DNA from: Asterionellopsis glacialis
Taxonomy: Eukaryota > Bacillariophyta > Plagiogrammaphyceae > Rhaphoneidales > Asterionellopsidaceae
Direction: 5' to 3'
Length of the DNA stretch: 47,882 bases
Assembly (NCBI GenBank): GCA_014885115.2
Contig: WKLE02004506.1
Span: 1-47,882 of the forward strand
Both the position numbers and the translations under genes were made by a program. Below are positions 1 to 10,591 of the stretch, one piece after another. Below the pieces are notes generated by a model that searched no databases, was not told the DNA's origin, and saw only the letters and a program-made list of their open reading frames with translations. Numbering within the stretch: position 1 is the first letter of the stretch; each line of letters begins with the position of its first letter.

Positions 1-428
1 GAAATCACCCGGAGGTGGCCAGATTTGATAGCGCCAGTCATATATGTGTATGCAATATTTTCCAGTGTGTAAGTTCAAAGACGGACTCGTCACCAAACAC
101 AACATAAAATTAAGTACAGAACGAGAAGGTGTTTGTTTCATAAGCAAAACTTTTTTTTCCCGGCGGGTAGTATGGAACAAACTGGGCTAATAGATATCAT
201 GCATGCCTATGGGTCAATGTTCTGCTACCAGTTCCACCTGTATGAGTCAGCTGTAGAGATCGGTCTACTTTCGTGCCACACTGTTTTGTAAAAGCAATTG
301 AATACAGGTGAAAAGATGATAAGATACACAGGAATACCTGTACGTAGTGCTCTTTCATACAATTTTTTATAGGAATACTTCTAGGTCCTCCTTTCTCGAA
401 TCTTGACATACATTTCTTGTTGGATAAG
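1..428. other. 5' flank, no gene seen
   Basis: Noncoding by my reading. The minus-strand frame at 197-409 has no recognisable content. The stretch before 429 serves as the promoter and 5' UTR of the next gene. A T-rich run lies near 150-158. Confidence 0.4.
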
Positions 429-1892
429 ATGCTGTTCGATACTATTCAATCTCTTTCAATCGGCCAGGCAGTGCTCTTGACTTTCCTCACTGGAATCGGT
501 GCATTCGTTTTGTATGCGTACAATGTGTATACCGTCTGGGAATCTCACTTTGGAAGAACAAGAGTTTCTCGTCGAGAGTTAGTTTCACCTTCAAATCGCC
601 AACCTCCTGATATCAAATCTTGGCAAACCAACAAGAACAATATCCTTCAAAATGCTGATAAGCATCCAGGGAACTATGCATCTTGTGAACTCTTATACCC
701 TCTGAAAAAGGCAAGTGCACCAGGAAAAAATAAGCCCGATTTTCTAAAGGCTAGGGCCAAACGTATCTCAATGACGGTGAACGGTAAAGGACGTCTTCTA
801 GATGAGAAAGCAGACGAACTTGATATGGATCATGTGTATGTCTCATACCCAGAACTTCTTTGGGCGTATATCTTTATTGGTCCTAATTCACTTTTTCTAT
901 GGGTCCGAGGAGTTTATTTGCTCAAGATTCGTGTATACTTGGTCAAGTGGGGTTGGATCAAGGTGAAACCTTTTGATCCGGCTGAAATTGTTGGAAGGTT
1001 GTGCCTCGAGGGCACGTTGGCTGTCCACTACTATGCAACAACTAAAAAAGACTCAGAACTTGGTAATGTTGCTGGTTTTTTTTTTGCCGATTTTCCATAC
1101 ATTGATGATGATTGCAAACCTTGCGTTGCCGATTTATTTGCAGTTGACATTGATTTGGATACCAAAAAGATGGTGAAAGCAAAATTGGATGATGAGATGC
1201 TTACCGCATCAGAAGCACTGACCCTTTGTTGGTTTTACACCATCTGTGCCAACCACGTGAAGATGCACTCTCTTGCAAACTGGGGTGTTAATAATGAACC
1301 TCAAATTAAAGAGCAAGAACCATTTTTATTTCAAAATAGTTTGGTAACAACGATCTATAATTTCTTCGGGTATTCATGCTTCCACTCTTTCATGAGCAAA
1401 TGGGAAAGTATGGGTCTCCTCTCACCTGGGTGGGATCCCAATGCCTGGGTTGCGTGTGTCAACCATGGTATTAAGGATAGTATTTGGGCACATCCACAAA
1501 TCGAAGAACTTATCCCACATTCTTCGTTGATCAATTTTATTGTGAAGGTCCGTGCTGTGTTCCTTACCGAATTTGCAAAGTACAAAAAGCGGTTCCCCTG
1601 TATTGACGGAGAAGCAATGTTCGTAGGTACGATCCTTCATTCTCTGGACCATACCTGTATGGATTGGAACCTTGAAGATGCATTGTGGCTTGATGTGGAT
1701 TGTCCTCGTTTTGGTAAGATGGCTGAAATTGGTCGCATTGTAAAGGTTGGTTTTGTGAAAGATGTTCCTGGTCTTATGTTCCACAAACGTTTCAAGGATT
1801 CTGGGCATCCCTTTTATGATTCCATCTACAAGAAAGCTTGCAAGATCGACAAAAAACTAGCTGATAACATGGATACGTGCATTATCAAGTAA
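429..1892 (+). CDS. Unknown protein with N-terminal membrane anchor
   Basis: Intronless reading frame of 487 residues from the ATG at 429; the frame opens four codons earlier at a TTG, which I do not accept as the start. Residues about 8-35 form one hydrophobic segment (IGQAVLLTFLTGIGAFVLYAY) consistent with a signal anchor, and a second hydrophobic stretch around LLWAYIFIGPNSLFLW may be membrane-associated. The remainder is a globular domain with a His-rich patch (NHVKMHSLANWG, then HSLDHTCMDW near residue 400). I recognise no catalytic family, although clustered His and Trp residues would suit a metal or heme site; that is speculation. A run of ten T at 1076-1085 encodes Phe-Phe-Phe and is a place where a sequencing indel would break the frame; here the frame is intact. 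Confidence 0.8.
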   Translation: MLFDTIQSLSIGQAVLLTFLTGIGAFVLYAYNVYTVWESHFGRTRVSRRELVSPSNRQPPDIKSWQTNKNNILQNADKHPGNYASCELLYPLKKASAPGKNKPDFLKARAKRISMTVNGKGRLLDEKADELDMDHVYVSYPELLWAYIFIGPNSLFLWVRGVYLLKIRVYLVKWGWIKVKPFDPAEIVGRLCLEGTLAVHYYATTKKDSELGNVAGFFFADFPYIDDDCKPCVADLFAVDIDLDTKKMVKAKLDDEMLTASEALTLCWFYTICANHVKMHSLANWGVNNEPQIKEQEPFLFQNSLVTTIYNFFGYSCFHSFMSKWESMGLLSPGWDPNAWVACVNHGIKDSIWAHPQIEELIPHSSLINFIVKVRAVFLTEFAKYKKRFPCIDGEAMFVGTILHSLDHTCMDWNLEDALWLDVDCPRFGKMAEIGRIVKVGFVKDVPGLMFHKRFKDSGHPFYDSIYKKACKIDKKLADNMDTCIIK

Positions 1893-2747
1893 GGTTTCGA
1901 AATGATGGTTTCCATTTATTTTGAAGAAAGGTTTGCAAATACACGTGATTGAGAGAAGATTTTTAGTGCTTATTTGTTTATTTCATTTGAAAGTAGCAGT
2001 GATGAAGGTTCTTTGTTAGTATTTAGTTAATATTCAGAAGTTTAGGATGAGATTTTGAAAGTTTTGATGGTTGCATATCTTGAGTCAAGATATCCGATCG
2101 TTACTGGGTTTGCCCTTGACATCACCATTTCCTGAATATTAGCCTTAGTTCGCCTTTCTTTTCAGAAGTTTCCTGCTCTAGAGAGGATACCCAGTAGTTT
2201 TGAAAATGTCTTTTTGATGCTACAATGCTGTAATGTATACCTGTATAATACATCATTATGCAGTAGACCCCAGCAGTTGATTGTAACCGAGCTACTAAAG
2301 GTTGGCCGCCTTTTGATTCCACTACTTGCGTGTATGATATTATTTTGTACTCGTACAGCAGAGAATCATACGTTTAGTGGCACTTATTATTTCGATCCCT
2401 ATTCATTCTGGAGGACTGACGTAAAAACAAAGCTCAAAGCTCGAACACGTTTGCAGGTGCTGTACGAGTACCTTTTAGGGTTCTCATTTTACAAACGGTG
2501 ACGCAAGTGTGACGCGCGATTCCTTTCTTCGGGTATCTTCCCGTTCCAGTTTTTGGCTTCTCCTCTGTCACCCAATTCTTCCGAACTGCGTTTGCTGCAC
2601 AAAGAAGATTGCTGTCAGATATCCAGTCATCTTTCGGATGGGGATACACCCAAACTCGTTCATTCACACGATCAAGAAGACGAGCCCATTAAAAAAACGA
2701 GACCAATAGATACCTTCGAAAATAGTATTCAATATAAAAAATATATA
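1893..2747. other. Intergenic, no gene seen
   Basis: This stretch of about 850 bases lies between two plus-strand genes. Short frames on both strands (2122-2322, 2214-2501, 2434-2667) lack domains and look like chance. The frame of the next gene is open from 2553, but only through a TTG start. Confidence 0.4.
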
Positions 2748-3446
2748 ATGATCCCAACTCGAATACCCTCGGTGGGCCTGTCCTTACTTTTGATCATAAT
2801 TCTCGTAAAATGCGTAAGTTCAATACACATGTCCACGATAACGGGTAAACCCATAGCATTTGTGCGCTGCGAGAAAACTTCCATGCATTCCAATCCAACC
2901 TTTCGACAATGGAAAACTAGTACGCCTACGTGGTTGAAGACACCCGTGCAAAAAGAGGACGAAGAACGATTAAAGAATGGTATTGAATTGGGAACATCAT
3001 CTACAACGAGATCATCATGGAACGAAGAACATCTTATCCATGGAGTGAATGAACTCAAGGAACCTACAGATGAAGAATTCCTTGAGGCCGAAGTAGCTGC
3101 TGCTGTTGATGCTCATGATTGTGATGATTCAGGTATTGAAGCTGTCATGATGGAAAGGGCTGTGGTTATGGCTGTAGATATGCAACATCAATTGATAGAC
3201 GATGCGGAAAAGAAAGAACAAAAGGAAAAATGGAACGATGAGCATCTAGTGCACAGTGCAAAGGATATCCATGAAGAAACAAGTGACGAACTTTTAGATT
3301 CAGAGGAAGCTGCAGCTGTTGATGCCCATGATTGTGACGATCCTGGTATGGAAGCGGCCATGATGGAACGAGCTGTCATGATGGCTGCTGACATGGCCCA
3401 CAAAATGAAGGAGGATGCTAAAGCAAAGGGGAACAAGCCTACATGA
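2748..3446 (+). CDS. Secreted or membrane-anchored protein with internal duplication
   Basis: A protein of 232 residues from the ATG at 2748. The frame is open upstream to 2553 without an ATG, so I choose 2748, which puts a clean signal peptide or anchor at the N-terminus (hydrophobic VGLSLLLIIILVKCVSS). The mature part is acidic and helical. Two copies of a unit of about 75 residues follow one another: each starts W-N-D/E-E-H-L-I/V-H, continues with an acidic helix, then AAAVDAHDCDD, G-I/M-E-A, MMERAV and an amphipathic Met-rich helix ending near DMxH. The first copy starts around residue 88 and the second around residue 161. No known domain is recognised. The His-Asp-Cys-Asp-Asp core and the methionines could bind metal, but that is only a guess. 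A plastid or secretory destination is possible; no Phe is seen after the cleavage site. Confidence 0.7.
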   Translation: MIPTRIPSVGLSLLLIIILVKCVSSIHMSTITGKPIAFVRCEKTSMHSNPTFRQWKTSTPTWLKTPVQKEDEERLKNGIELGTSSTTRSSWNEEHLIHGVNELKEPTDEEFLEAEVAAAVDAHDCDDSGIEAVMMERAVVMAVDMQHQLIDDAEKKEQKEKWNDEHLVHSAKDIHEETSDELLDSEEAAAVDAHDCDDPGMEAAMMERAVMMAADMAHKMKEDAKAKGNKPT

Positions 3447-3583
3447 GCAGCAACTATTTGTAATACATTATCATGATTGGGATCAATCGGTTTGTAAATT
3501 TAAATTAATAAATATTTTTCATGATTCCAATGATTTATTGTTTGCTTCTGTTGCTCTTCAAATGTTCTACAGCATGGCTATAA

Positions 3584-4024
3584 TTATAATTCGTTTCCAT
3601 TAGGTTTATTATCCTGACCAAGAACTTCCTGTAGATCAAGACCGGTTATTTTAAACCCCCAATATAGACCAGAAATGACTAAAAAATCATAAATACCAGG
3701 TTTTATTAACAAAAAAGGAAATTTAAGATGAACGAAAAAAGGGAAAAAAAATAAAATATTAGAAAAACCATGAATATGCTTGTCAACACATGTTATCCTT
3801 GAACGGACATAAAACTCACCTAACAATACTTTTGTCAATGGTTTTGGATTTCGAAATCTTTCTGCAACTCCTTCCGGTAAATTTCGATCATCTCCAAAAT
3901 AAAATACCATCAATGGTGGTAATAGAAGAAGAGTAAAACGACTGTCTATATACATAGCTCCATAGGCAACAGTTAACACCAACAATGCAGCACTTATCGG
4001 TAGGAAGGTTTGAACTAGTGACAT
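3584..4024 (-). CDS. Small two-helix membrane protein with in-frame intron
   Basis: Starts at the ATG at 4024 on the minus strand. I place an intron at 3679-3819 (141 bp): donor GTGAGT, acceptor TTTTTTAG. Exons are 3820-4024 and 3584-3678, giving 99 residues. The intron is a multiple of three and has no stop, so the unspliced frame also reads through as 146 residues. The spliced protein has a hydrophobic N-terminal hairpin (TFLPISAALLVLTVAYGAM and FTLLLLPPLMVFYF), a charged loop, a third shorter hydrophobic part (VISGLYWGFKITG) and a polar tail. The T- and A-rich composition of the retained segment supports an intron. Function is not recognised. Confidence 0.65.
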   Translation of the reverse strand: MSLVQTFLPISAALLVLTVAYGAMYIDSRFTLLLLPPLMVFYFGDDRNLPEGVAERFRNPKPLTKVLLGEFYVRSRITCVDKHIHGFSNILFFFPFFVHLKFPFLLIKPGIYDFLVISGLYWGFKITGLDLQEVLGQDNKPNGNEL

Positions 4025-4832
4025 TGTCTCTTCTTCTTTTTAATAGCCTTTCTACAAGATTGCCGAGAACAGGGAGATTTTGTCGGTCTCTGAATCAATG
4101 ATATAAAATGTACCAACTAGCAGCTGTTGCGACACACCGGCGAAGACGACAACAGGGACCTGCAAGGGTTGTTGTGATTAAAATATGTGGTACGGTATTC
4201 CTCTAGAAAATACCTTTACAGGTACGCAGTAGAGAGCAGTCTTTTAGCCTATTCGTAAGGTATACTCACAAGTTCTTGTAGAGGCAGGGAAGTAAGCATG
4301 CCTATGTCACAATGGTACCAACCAAAGTTTGGGGCATCAGGGCGAACTCTGGGCGAACACAAAACCAAAGACAGAACTCTACGGTAGAGAGTGTCTATTG
4401 TTGCAGTCGGGTCCTGCAAGTCGTGCATATGGTGTTTGTTGGTTGTGTGCCGCACGATCAACCTTCAGCTGACCCCACTGATCGATCAGCATCCGTTGAG
4501 TTTTCAGGGTCGAATCAAAATTTCTAAAATTTTATGAAATGATGACGTCACTATGAGGTAAAAAGGACCCAATCTGTTCCGCTCAACGCACTCGTGCCAA
4601 AATTGTGGGAACTCGACTTCACTTTTCTATGATTGAAGTTTGTGTTTTTCGTCTACAAGACATCGATTACCCCCTTCGGTCACACCCGTGCACCTCATCT
4701 AAGACTGCCTTGTGTTCTCGAACAATAGTGCTTTCGTTTTAAACCAAGGCACAGTCAATCGTTGTGCTTGAGGTACTCTAATATCTTCCTCTCTGGAGAT
4801 CTCATTACACCCGTAGTGGTTCATAGAAGAGA
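4025..4832. promoter_or_regulatory. Divergent intergenic region
   Basis: About 800 bases between oppositely directed genes (the minus gene ends its 5' side at 4024, the plus gene starts at 4833), so it should carry both promoters. It contains a full TGACGTCA site, listed separately. The short frames at 4249-4461 and 4312-4527 look like chance. Confidence 0.4.
4543..4550. promoter_or_regulatory. TGACGTCA bZIP/CRE-type palindrome
   Basis: A perfect 8-bp CRE palindrome 283 bases upstream of the plus-strand gene at 4833. bZIP factors bind such sites, and CO2/cAMP-responsive elements of this type are known from diatom promoters. The function here is inferred. Confidence 0.4.
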
Positions 4833-6936
4833 ATGGCAGCCGAAACTTGGTGGCCCACAATAACTCCGTTGCCTTCGATAACGCCTTGGCCAACAGCAAC
4901 ATCATTCCCATCTGGAACGCCGTATCCGTCAATAACACCATATCCTACTTATGCAGATGATGATGGATACATAACTGATGATATTTCGGGAAAACTACCT
5001 TTAAATGCTCTGGATGAAAGCAACAATGATAATGTAGATTCACGAGTACCACCACCTGCTCCAGAGAATGAGAATGATTCAAATCCTTTGGGAAATTTAA
5101 TTCAGGATTTTATGAACGAGAAGAAGGCAACATACACACCAACTATAACACCCCTCCCTTCAATTACGCCCTTTCCTACAGTATCAGCTTTTCCATCGTT
5201 GACTGCCTACCCCACTAGAACTGATGAAAAGGATTATGAATCGGTAGACACGGAAGGAGAGGCAATACCATCATCACCTGTTGCTCCAATAGCTCCATCA
5301 ACGCCTACAGAAAAAGCGCCTGTCAATTCACCAACATTATCGCCAACAATTAAGAAAATTAACGACCAGCCTCATAACGTTCCACCTGAAGGATCTATTG
5401 GTCATAGTCGTATTTGTGATGGGTATGTCCCAAGTGCAACACAAGTAACGACCCGAGTGATCTTTACATATTTGATTGAATCAATTTCATCATCCTTTGA
5501 TTTCTTGACAGAAATGGAATTACATTTATTAGATCATGTTGCAGCTGAAGCCTTACAATGTAAAGAAGAAGCAGATAGAGTCCTGCTATACGAAATTGCT
5601 TACCCTGATGATGTTGCTGCTACAGAATCAAGTAAGTTACTCTTACTAATATTATTTCGGTTTCTCTGACAAAGACGTGAGACTTACATGCCATGTTTGC
5701 TGTTGCTGTCTATATTTTGCAGGTTCTTGTGAACCCGAGTCACCCGGTGCATCATCATGTTGGATATTTCAAACTGATATGTTGATTACAACAGAACAAC
5801 CATCTGTTGTAGCTGCCAAATCAAATATGTTATTTTTTCTTCGGAATCAGTTAGATGGTGGAGCATTACTTACTGACTCCTTTCCAGATTTTGTGGTTTC
5901 TCGGTATCTTGGACCTGATCCTGTGGGATCAACCTTTGAGGGTACGGAATACACGAATGTAGTGGTAGACGATGATACCGTCGGAAGTAGTGGAGATGAT
6001 GCAGCATCGTCATCACATGTTCTTTCTTTGGTAGCTACAGTTTGCGTAAGTTTGGCAGCTGCATCTGTATGTTTATTCGTAGCCACATATTGCTATTATC
6101 GCGATCGACGTCAAAAACAACATCAAAATGTTATATTGGATGCACATATGAGAGAGAGTAATATCCATCCACATCATCCTTCTCATCATTACCCTGGTAA
6201 AGATATGGAATTAGGGAGTGTGACAGATCTATTACGCAAATCGAAGGAACGATTAGAAACTATACCTATTTCACCGTTAGGGAACGAATCTGTGACGAAC
6301 AATGGTGGTCCTTCCACAAATAAAAAATCGAGATTCTTCAGTGGTTTCCGTCGCAACAAACAACAAAAGTCACCACAACATATTGAAGGTGATTTGTCCC
6401 ATTTGTTATCAGAATCGGCACGTCGTACCAAGGCAGCAAGAATGAATCCTACCACTACTCCAGCAACAGACTACGGTGACGAAGAATCAACATCACGTGA
6501 TTCATGGGAAAAGAATCGTGTCTTTGTACGGACGGAATATGCATCGGATAGTAGTACAGGCATAGTGTCGAACAAATCTAAATCTTCACGATCCAAGAAA
6601 AAGAAGAAACGTCCTACTTCTAAAAGTACGGCATTAGTATCTGGCAATTCAGGTCGTCGTCGTAGTGGCAGAAACCAAAGATCATCGTCATCAAGACCAT
6701 TTATGCCACCCGAAAGTCCTCGTGATGGAACAACCACAATATCTAATTTATCTGGTGAATCATGGGAAGATGAAACACAGCAAGAATTATTACGTGAACG
6801 TGCAAGACGACAAGTGAAACGTGAACGACCTAAAATACTGAAAACGAGTAGTGATCGAGGAGACAGGGCGGCAAGTAACGGTTACTCAGATGGTGATGAT
6901 CATGTTAATTTAGATCCACGATTTGAAATAATCTAA
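4833..6936 (+). CDS. Pro/Thr/Ser-rich single-pass membrane protein
   Basis: Two exons, 4833-5631 and 5723-6936, joined over a 91-bp intron (donor GTAAGT, acceptor TTTTGCAG) with the codon split 1/2; 670 residues. Residues 8-39 and about 103-128 are two copies of a Pro/Thr/Ser cassette built from PTITPLPSITP, a style common in diatom wall and surface proteins. A Cys-containing globular part follows (about 195-340, with ICDGY, LQCKEE, SCEPESPG, SSCWIF). One membrane helix lies at about 365-391 (VATVCVSLAAASVCLFVATYCYY), followed by a basic, Ser-rich tail with SRFFSGFRR, a poly-Lys stretch and RRRSGRNQR. The layout suggests an outside N-terminus and a cytoplasmic tail. No signal peptide is visible from the ATG at 4833, so an upstream exon may be missing or the N-terminus is exported without one. 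Function is unknown; a wall-linked or sensing role is inference. Confidence 0.75.
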
Positions 6937-7741
6937 TAGGTACTCTATTTATTACTACACCCTCACTCGGCTCTAGGCTCTACTATGTTTCACAAAGCAA
7001 AAGATTTGGATATGCAAAACGTTATAGTCACGACATGTTCTAGCATCCATGAGCATGCTCACATTCCACTTTCTACATGAAAGCAGATTTTGATCTACTC
7101 ATCTCCATGAGCATCATAAAACCTCCAGATACTTGAGTTTTCTGCGATATGAACCCTAACCTTAGATAGTATTTATGTCGGTGTATGACAGTTACAATCG
7201 AACCAAGACTGAAACTCGCCGCCGCCGCACCACTTTTAGATAATTTTGCTCCTTGCCATGAAGCTGCGTAAAAAAATTGTTCCTGGGTATTTCATCTCGC
7301 ACGATGGAAGCTATAAAAAAACACGCTAGTTCAAAATCTACCTTAGATAGTATTTACTATGGTGTATGATAGTTACAACCGAACCAAGACTCAAACTCGC
7401 CGCCGCCGCACAACTTTTAGATAATTTTGCTCCTTCAACCACGACCGACTGACTTACTATGAAGCTGCGTAAAAAGGTGTTCCTGGGTATTCCATCTCGC
7501 ACGATGGAAGCTATCTAAAAAACATGCTAATTAGAAATCCCATTCTTTGACCGATGGCTTTCCATGGAAAGAAGTGAAGTATCCATCTGAAATCGCACAC
7601 AACTTCAAGGCCGCCGCAAACGAAATCACAAAGTTCCACAAGAATTTTGTCTTTTTTTGGGTGCAGTGTTCTATTCCATGGGATCCATCCCATTAACACT
7701 TCTGAAAACTGCTTTTTGTCAATACTATTCTTCCATCGATC
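6937..7741. other. Intergenic region carrying the tandem repeat
   Basis: Apart from the 181-bp tandem repeat, nothing coding is seen. The frames at 7511-7774 and 7647-8018 overlap the next gene in other frames and are not credible. Confidence 0.45.
7160..7539. repeat. Tandem direct repeat, period about 181 bp
   Basis: Two adjacent copies, 7160-7340 and 7341-7539. Both contain CTTAGATAGTATTTA, ACTCGCCGCCGCCGCAC, ACTTTTAGATAATTTTGCTC and CTCGCACGATGGAAGCTAT. The second copy carries an extra stretch of about 20 bases (around 7435-7458). The copies lie directly upstream of the gene at 7742. Confidence 0.85.
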
Positions 7742-8876
7742 ATGGCATTGGCGAAGAATCATCGTCGTCGACAAACAAACAAGTCAGCCTCAAGGCTACG
7801 TTCATCATGGTGTACAACAACAAGAAAGGCTGTCAAAACTAAGATCAACAGAAGAAAGAATAAGAGTAGACCTACCAAGAAGCTACCAACGAAGCAAACG
7901 CAATGCCGCCATCGCGATTCTCAAAGGCGTAGAACTCGTCACCACATACAAACCCAAAATGATTCCAAGGGCACTGATGATACTAACGATACGAATGGCA
8001 TTAATGACGATGAGTTAGACAAGGAGCTGGAATATGATGAACCTACGGAACTTTCAGGTGTTCCATGGCCAGAATGGGTAAACGACGATCCTGATCCGCA
8101 TGATTGGGCTTCCATGTTTCCATTATCATCTACATCACCGCCTATGTGTAGAAGACATAATACCACAATTTCGTTGCTGCCTCTGTCTTCGTACCACGGC
8201 GACAGCAAACGTATTAATGACAAATTAAACCAAATTTCCGACGTTGACAATGCCGATGAGGACACAAGCAACAGTATCAACCCAAAATTCCAATTATCAC
8301 CACGGATGGCAGCACGGCTTATGAACGAGGCAATTATTATTGTGGACGATGTCTTGTTGTTTGGTCCAAAAGGCGGTGGCGAATCAGGTGATTTACCCAT
8401 CATCCTTGAGCAAAAGATTTTTGTCAAGTCTAAAAAGAGACGCATTCAACTCATCATGTGTTTTGAACGGATCATTTTGAGATTACATAAAGGTTTGGAC
8501 CCTAAACCGAATTGTATGGGTGAAGTGGTCGCTTTGCATATATTGATTAATAAAGCACAAGAAGCTTTGTCTTCACTTGCAACACCATCTCATTGCTCTA
8601 CAAGCAAAGAAGAATCTGATAATGATGATGTAGAACATCTCATGCCAAAAAATATGTGTTTACCTAAATCACTTCATGACAAAGATTTTAAATCACTACG
8701 AGAATATTTGTTTGATTCGGACGACATGGCTGCTATTGATGCTATATTTACATACAATAACCATATGATAATGGATTGTGATGATTCAACCGTCGTTGTT
8801 GCTGTCGATGGTGATGATGATGTTATGGAATATCTCGTTGCTGCTAGTGATGACAGTGATACCTATTGCAGTGGCA

Positions 8877-8909
<33 letters not shown>

Positions 8910-9346
8910 CTATTTTTTCATTTACGGATGATATGATAGACTATACCAAACAAACCATTCTTGCTGTTGAACTATATGGTCATGAATCACCTGCATTTCA
9001 AACATTATTGGAAAATTTTAAAAAGATTCGTAACAAATATTGGATCATGTCACCTTTGGAGAAACAGCTAGAGGAAGAGGCGAAGAAATACGACGATACG
9101 AAAATGAAATCATCACAACGGAAGCATCACTATCGAGAGTATTTCTGTAAACATACGGTACCCCTTCAGACACAAAAAACAAGGATGAAAGCCTATTCGA
9201 AAAGCAAATTGCTTTTATTACCAGGACTTGAATCGCAATTTGCGTTAGAAAATTTAGAAAGTTCCAAACTTCTTAATCTACACCCAGAAAGATGGTTCAT
9301 TGCCTTTTCCAAAGACAAATTCGCCAACCATATTTGCAGTGCGTAA
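7742..9346 (+). CDS. Unknown protein, basic N-terminus and acidic core
   Basis: Intronless frame of 534 residues from the ATG at 7742. Residues 1-75 are very rich in Arg, Lys and Thr (RRRKN-type clusters), consistent with a nuclear or nucleolar localisation signal, or with a misplaced start. A middle helical part (about 180-285, ending in HILINKAQEALSSL) is the most conserved-looking section. A poly-Asp run encoded by ten GAT codons (8879-8908) sits in an acidic linker. The C-terminal third has a coiled, charged stretch (LEKQLEEEAKKYDD) and ends with ERWFIAFSKDKFANHICSA. No domain is recognised. Confidence 0.7.
8879..8908 (+). repeat. (GAT)10 coding microsatellite
   Basis: Ten perfect GAT units encode ten Asp residues within the gene at 7742. 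Length variation would keep the frame. Confidence 0.9.
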
Positions 9347-9790
9347 GAATCAGAAGACTAATTCTGACCTTTGCCACAAAAACAGCACAAATGAATCAAG
9401 ATAGTATAACGGGTGTGAAGTCTCTGCTACTACCTCATGTTTTCTGGTAGAGATTCTTTGAAAGGGGGGCTGCTAGGGAATATCAGCGGGGGTGCATCAA
9501 AGAAATCTGTAGATAACTATCAAATTGTATAATTATTTTAAAAAAGAGGGGAACGGGTAAATAGCTTCTATACATCAGTAACAAAAATATGGGCTACGAC
9601 TAAGAAGACTATGACCAGATATCATTGATAAAACATCATTTATAAATATAAATCAAGTTACTTCCTACAGTACCTCTTTGAGAGTTTTGCTAACTTCCTT
9701 TTTCAATACTCCTATGCTTTCTTACAACAAATTGCGAACAGAGAAGGCGGCGTGCTTTCAAAAAATACAACTAGACATAGAACAGTATCT
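9347..9790. other. Convergent 3' intergenic region
   Basis: Lies between the 3' ends of two converging genes. It is AT-rich, with no reading frame of note; presumably 3' UTRs and polyadenylation signals. Confidence 0.4.
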
Positions 9791-10591
9791 TCATCCTTGA
9801 CTTTTAGCCCAGATGGGAATATCATCTGAACTTAACCATTTCAATTCTTCTTCTGTGCTTTCTCTTCCTTTTTTGGAATTACGATGAGGGTATCGTCCAA
9901 ATTCGTCAATCACAGCCTTGTGTCCTAATAAAAATTCACGTTGATTTCCCCACCATTCTTTTAATTCATTATGAGGATGATTTTGAGCCCAATCTATAAT
10001 TTGTAATCCACGTTCATGATCTTTTAACACTTCAGAGTGCATACTGCATAAAACTAAGAATGTAGCATAGGGGGTATATAATTCGCCTTCAAGCTGTTCT
10101 GATTCTTCTTTATCGTTATCTTCTTCCAATGCTACATCAATTAATTTTCTCGAAATGGATAACGCATAATCATCATACGTGAAAGCTTCATCTGTACCAC
10201 GAAAACAATTACGTGAAAGTTGATCAAACAACACAATTTGTGCCACTTTACCATCAATAGAAGAATTCCATTCATCAGCATTATACTTATAATCAGTATT
10301 ACCATCAATGGCGGTGCATTCATGATTAAAGTTTTCACTCGCCAATGTACGAATGACAGGTGTAAAGGTTTGGCATAACTCATCAAAATCTTCATGACCA
10401 TCAAACCAAAAGGGCAGCATACCAAATATGTAATTACCACTCCTTAAGCTTTCCACAGAAGCACTTTCATAATCTACACCTAAAAAGAATGACAAAACAC
10501 TGGTAGGTTTCATGGGATTCATCATTGCCTTTTGAATAAATGGCTTCGCTGCAAATTCGGCAACCAAAGTTTTTGTTAAACCAAATCCCAT
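9791..10591 (-). CDS. DUF924 family protein
   Basis: 266 residues from the ATG at 10591. The frame continues 18 codons upstream to a GTG at 10645, but only the ATG is a likely eukaryotic start, and a TTCAG acceptor-like site just upstream could mark a 5' UTR intron. Family signatures seen: YIFGMLPFWFDG, FDQLSRNCFRG (about 122-132), SEVLKDHERGLQIIDWA, FGRYPHRN (about 231-238) and GRESTEEEL (about 242-250), in the order found in bacterial and eukaryotic DUF924 proteins, which fold as TPR-like helical repeats. The biochemical role of the family is not known to me. The first 60 residues are extra relative to typical bacterial members and could be a targeting extension. Divergent with the hydroxylase gene at 11192. 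Confidence 0.85.
   Translation of the reverse strand: MGFGLTKTLVAEFAAKPFIQKAMMNPMKPTSVLSFFLGVDYESASVESLRSGNYIFGMLPFWFDGHEDFDELCQTFTPVIRTLASENFNHECTAIDGNTDYKYNADEWNSSIDGKVAQIVLFDQLSRNCFRGTDEAFTYDDYALSISRKLIDVALEEDNDKEESEQLEGELYTPYATFLVLCSMHSEVLKDHERGLQIIDWAQNHPHNELKEWWGNQREFLLGHKAVIDEFGRYPHRNSKKGRESTEEELKWLSSDDIPIWAKSQG

Noticed and set aside
4440..4520. tRNA-like stretch with GGGTCGAATC
   Set aside because: No cloverleaf or acceptor stem can be formed around it.
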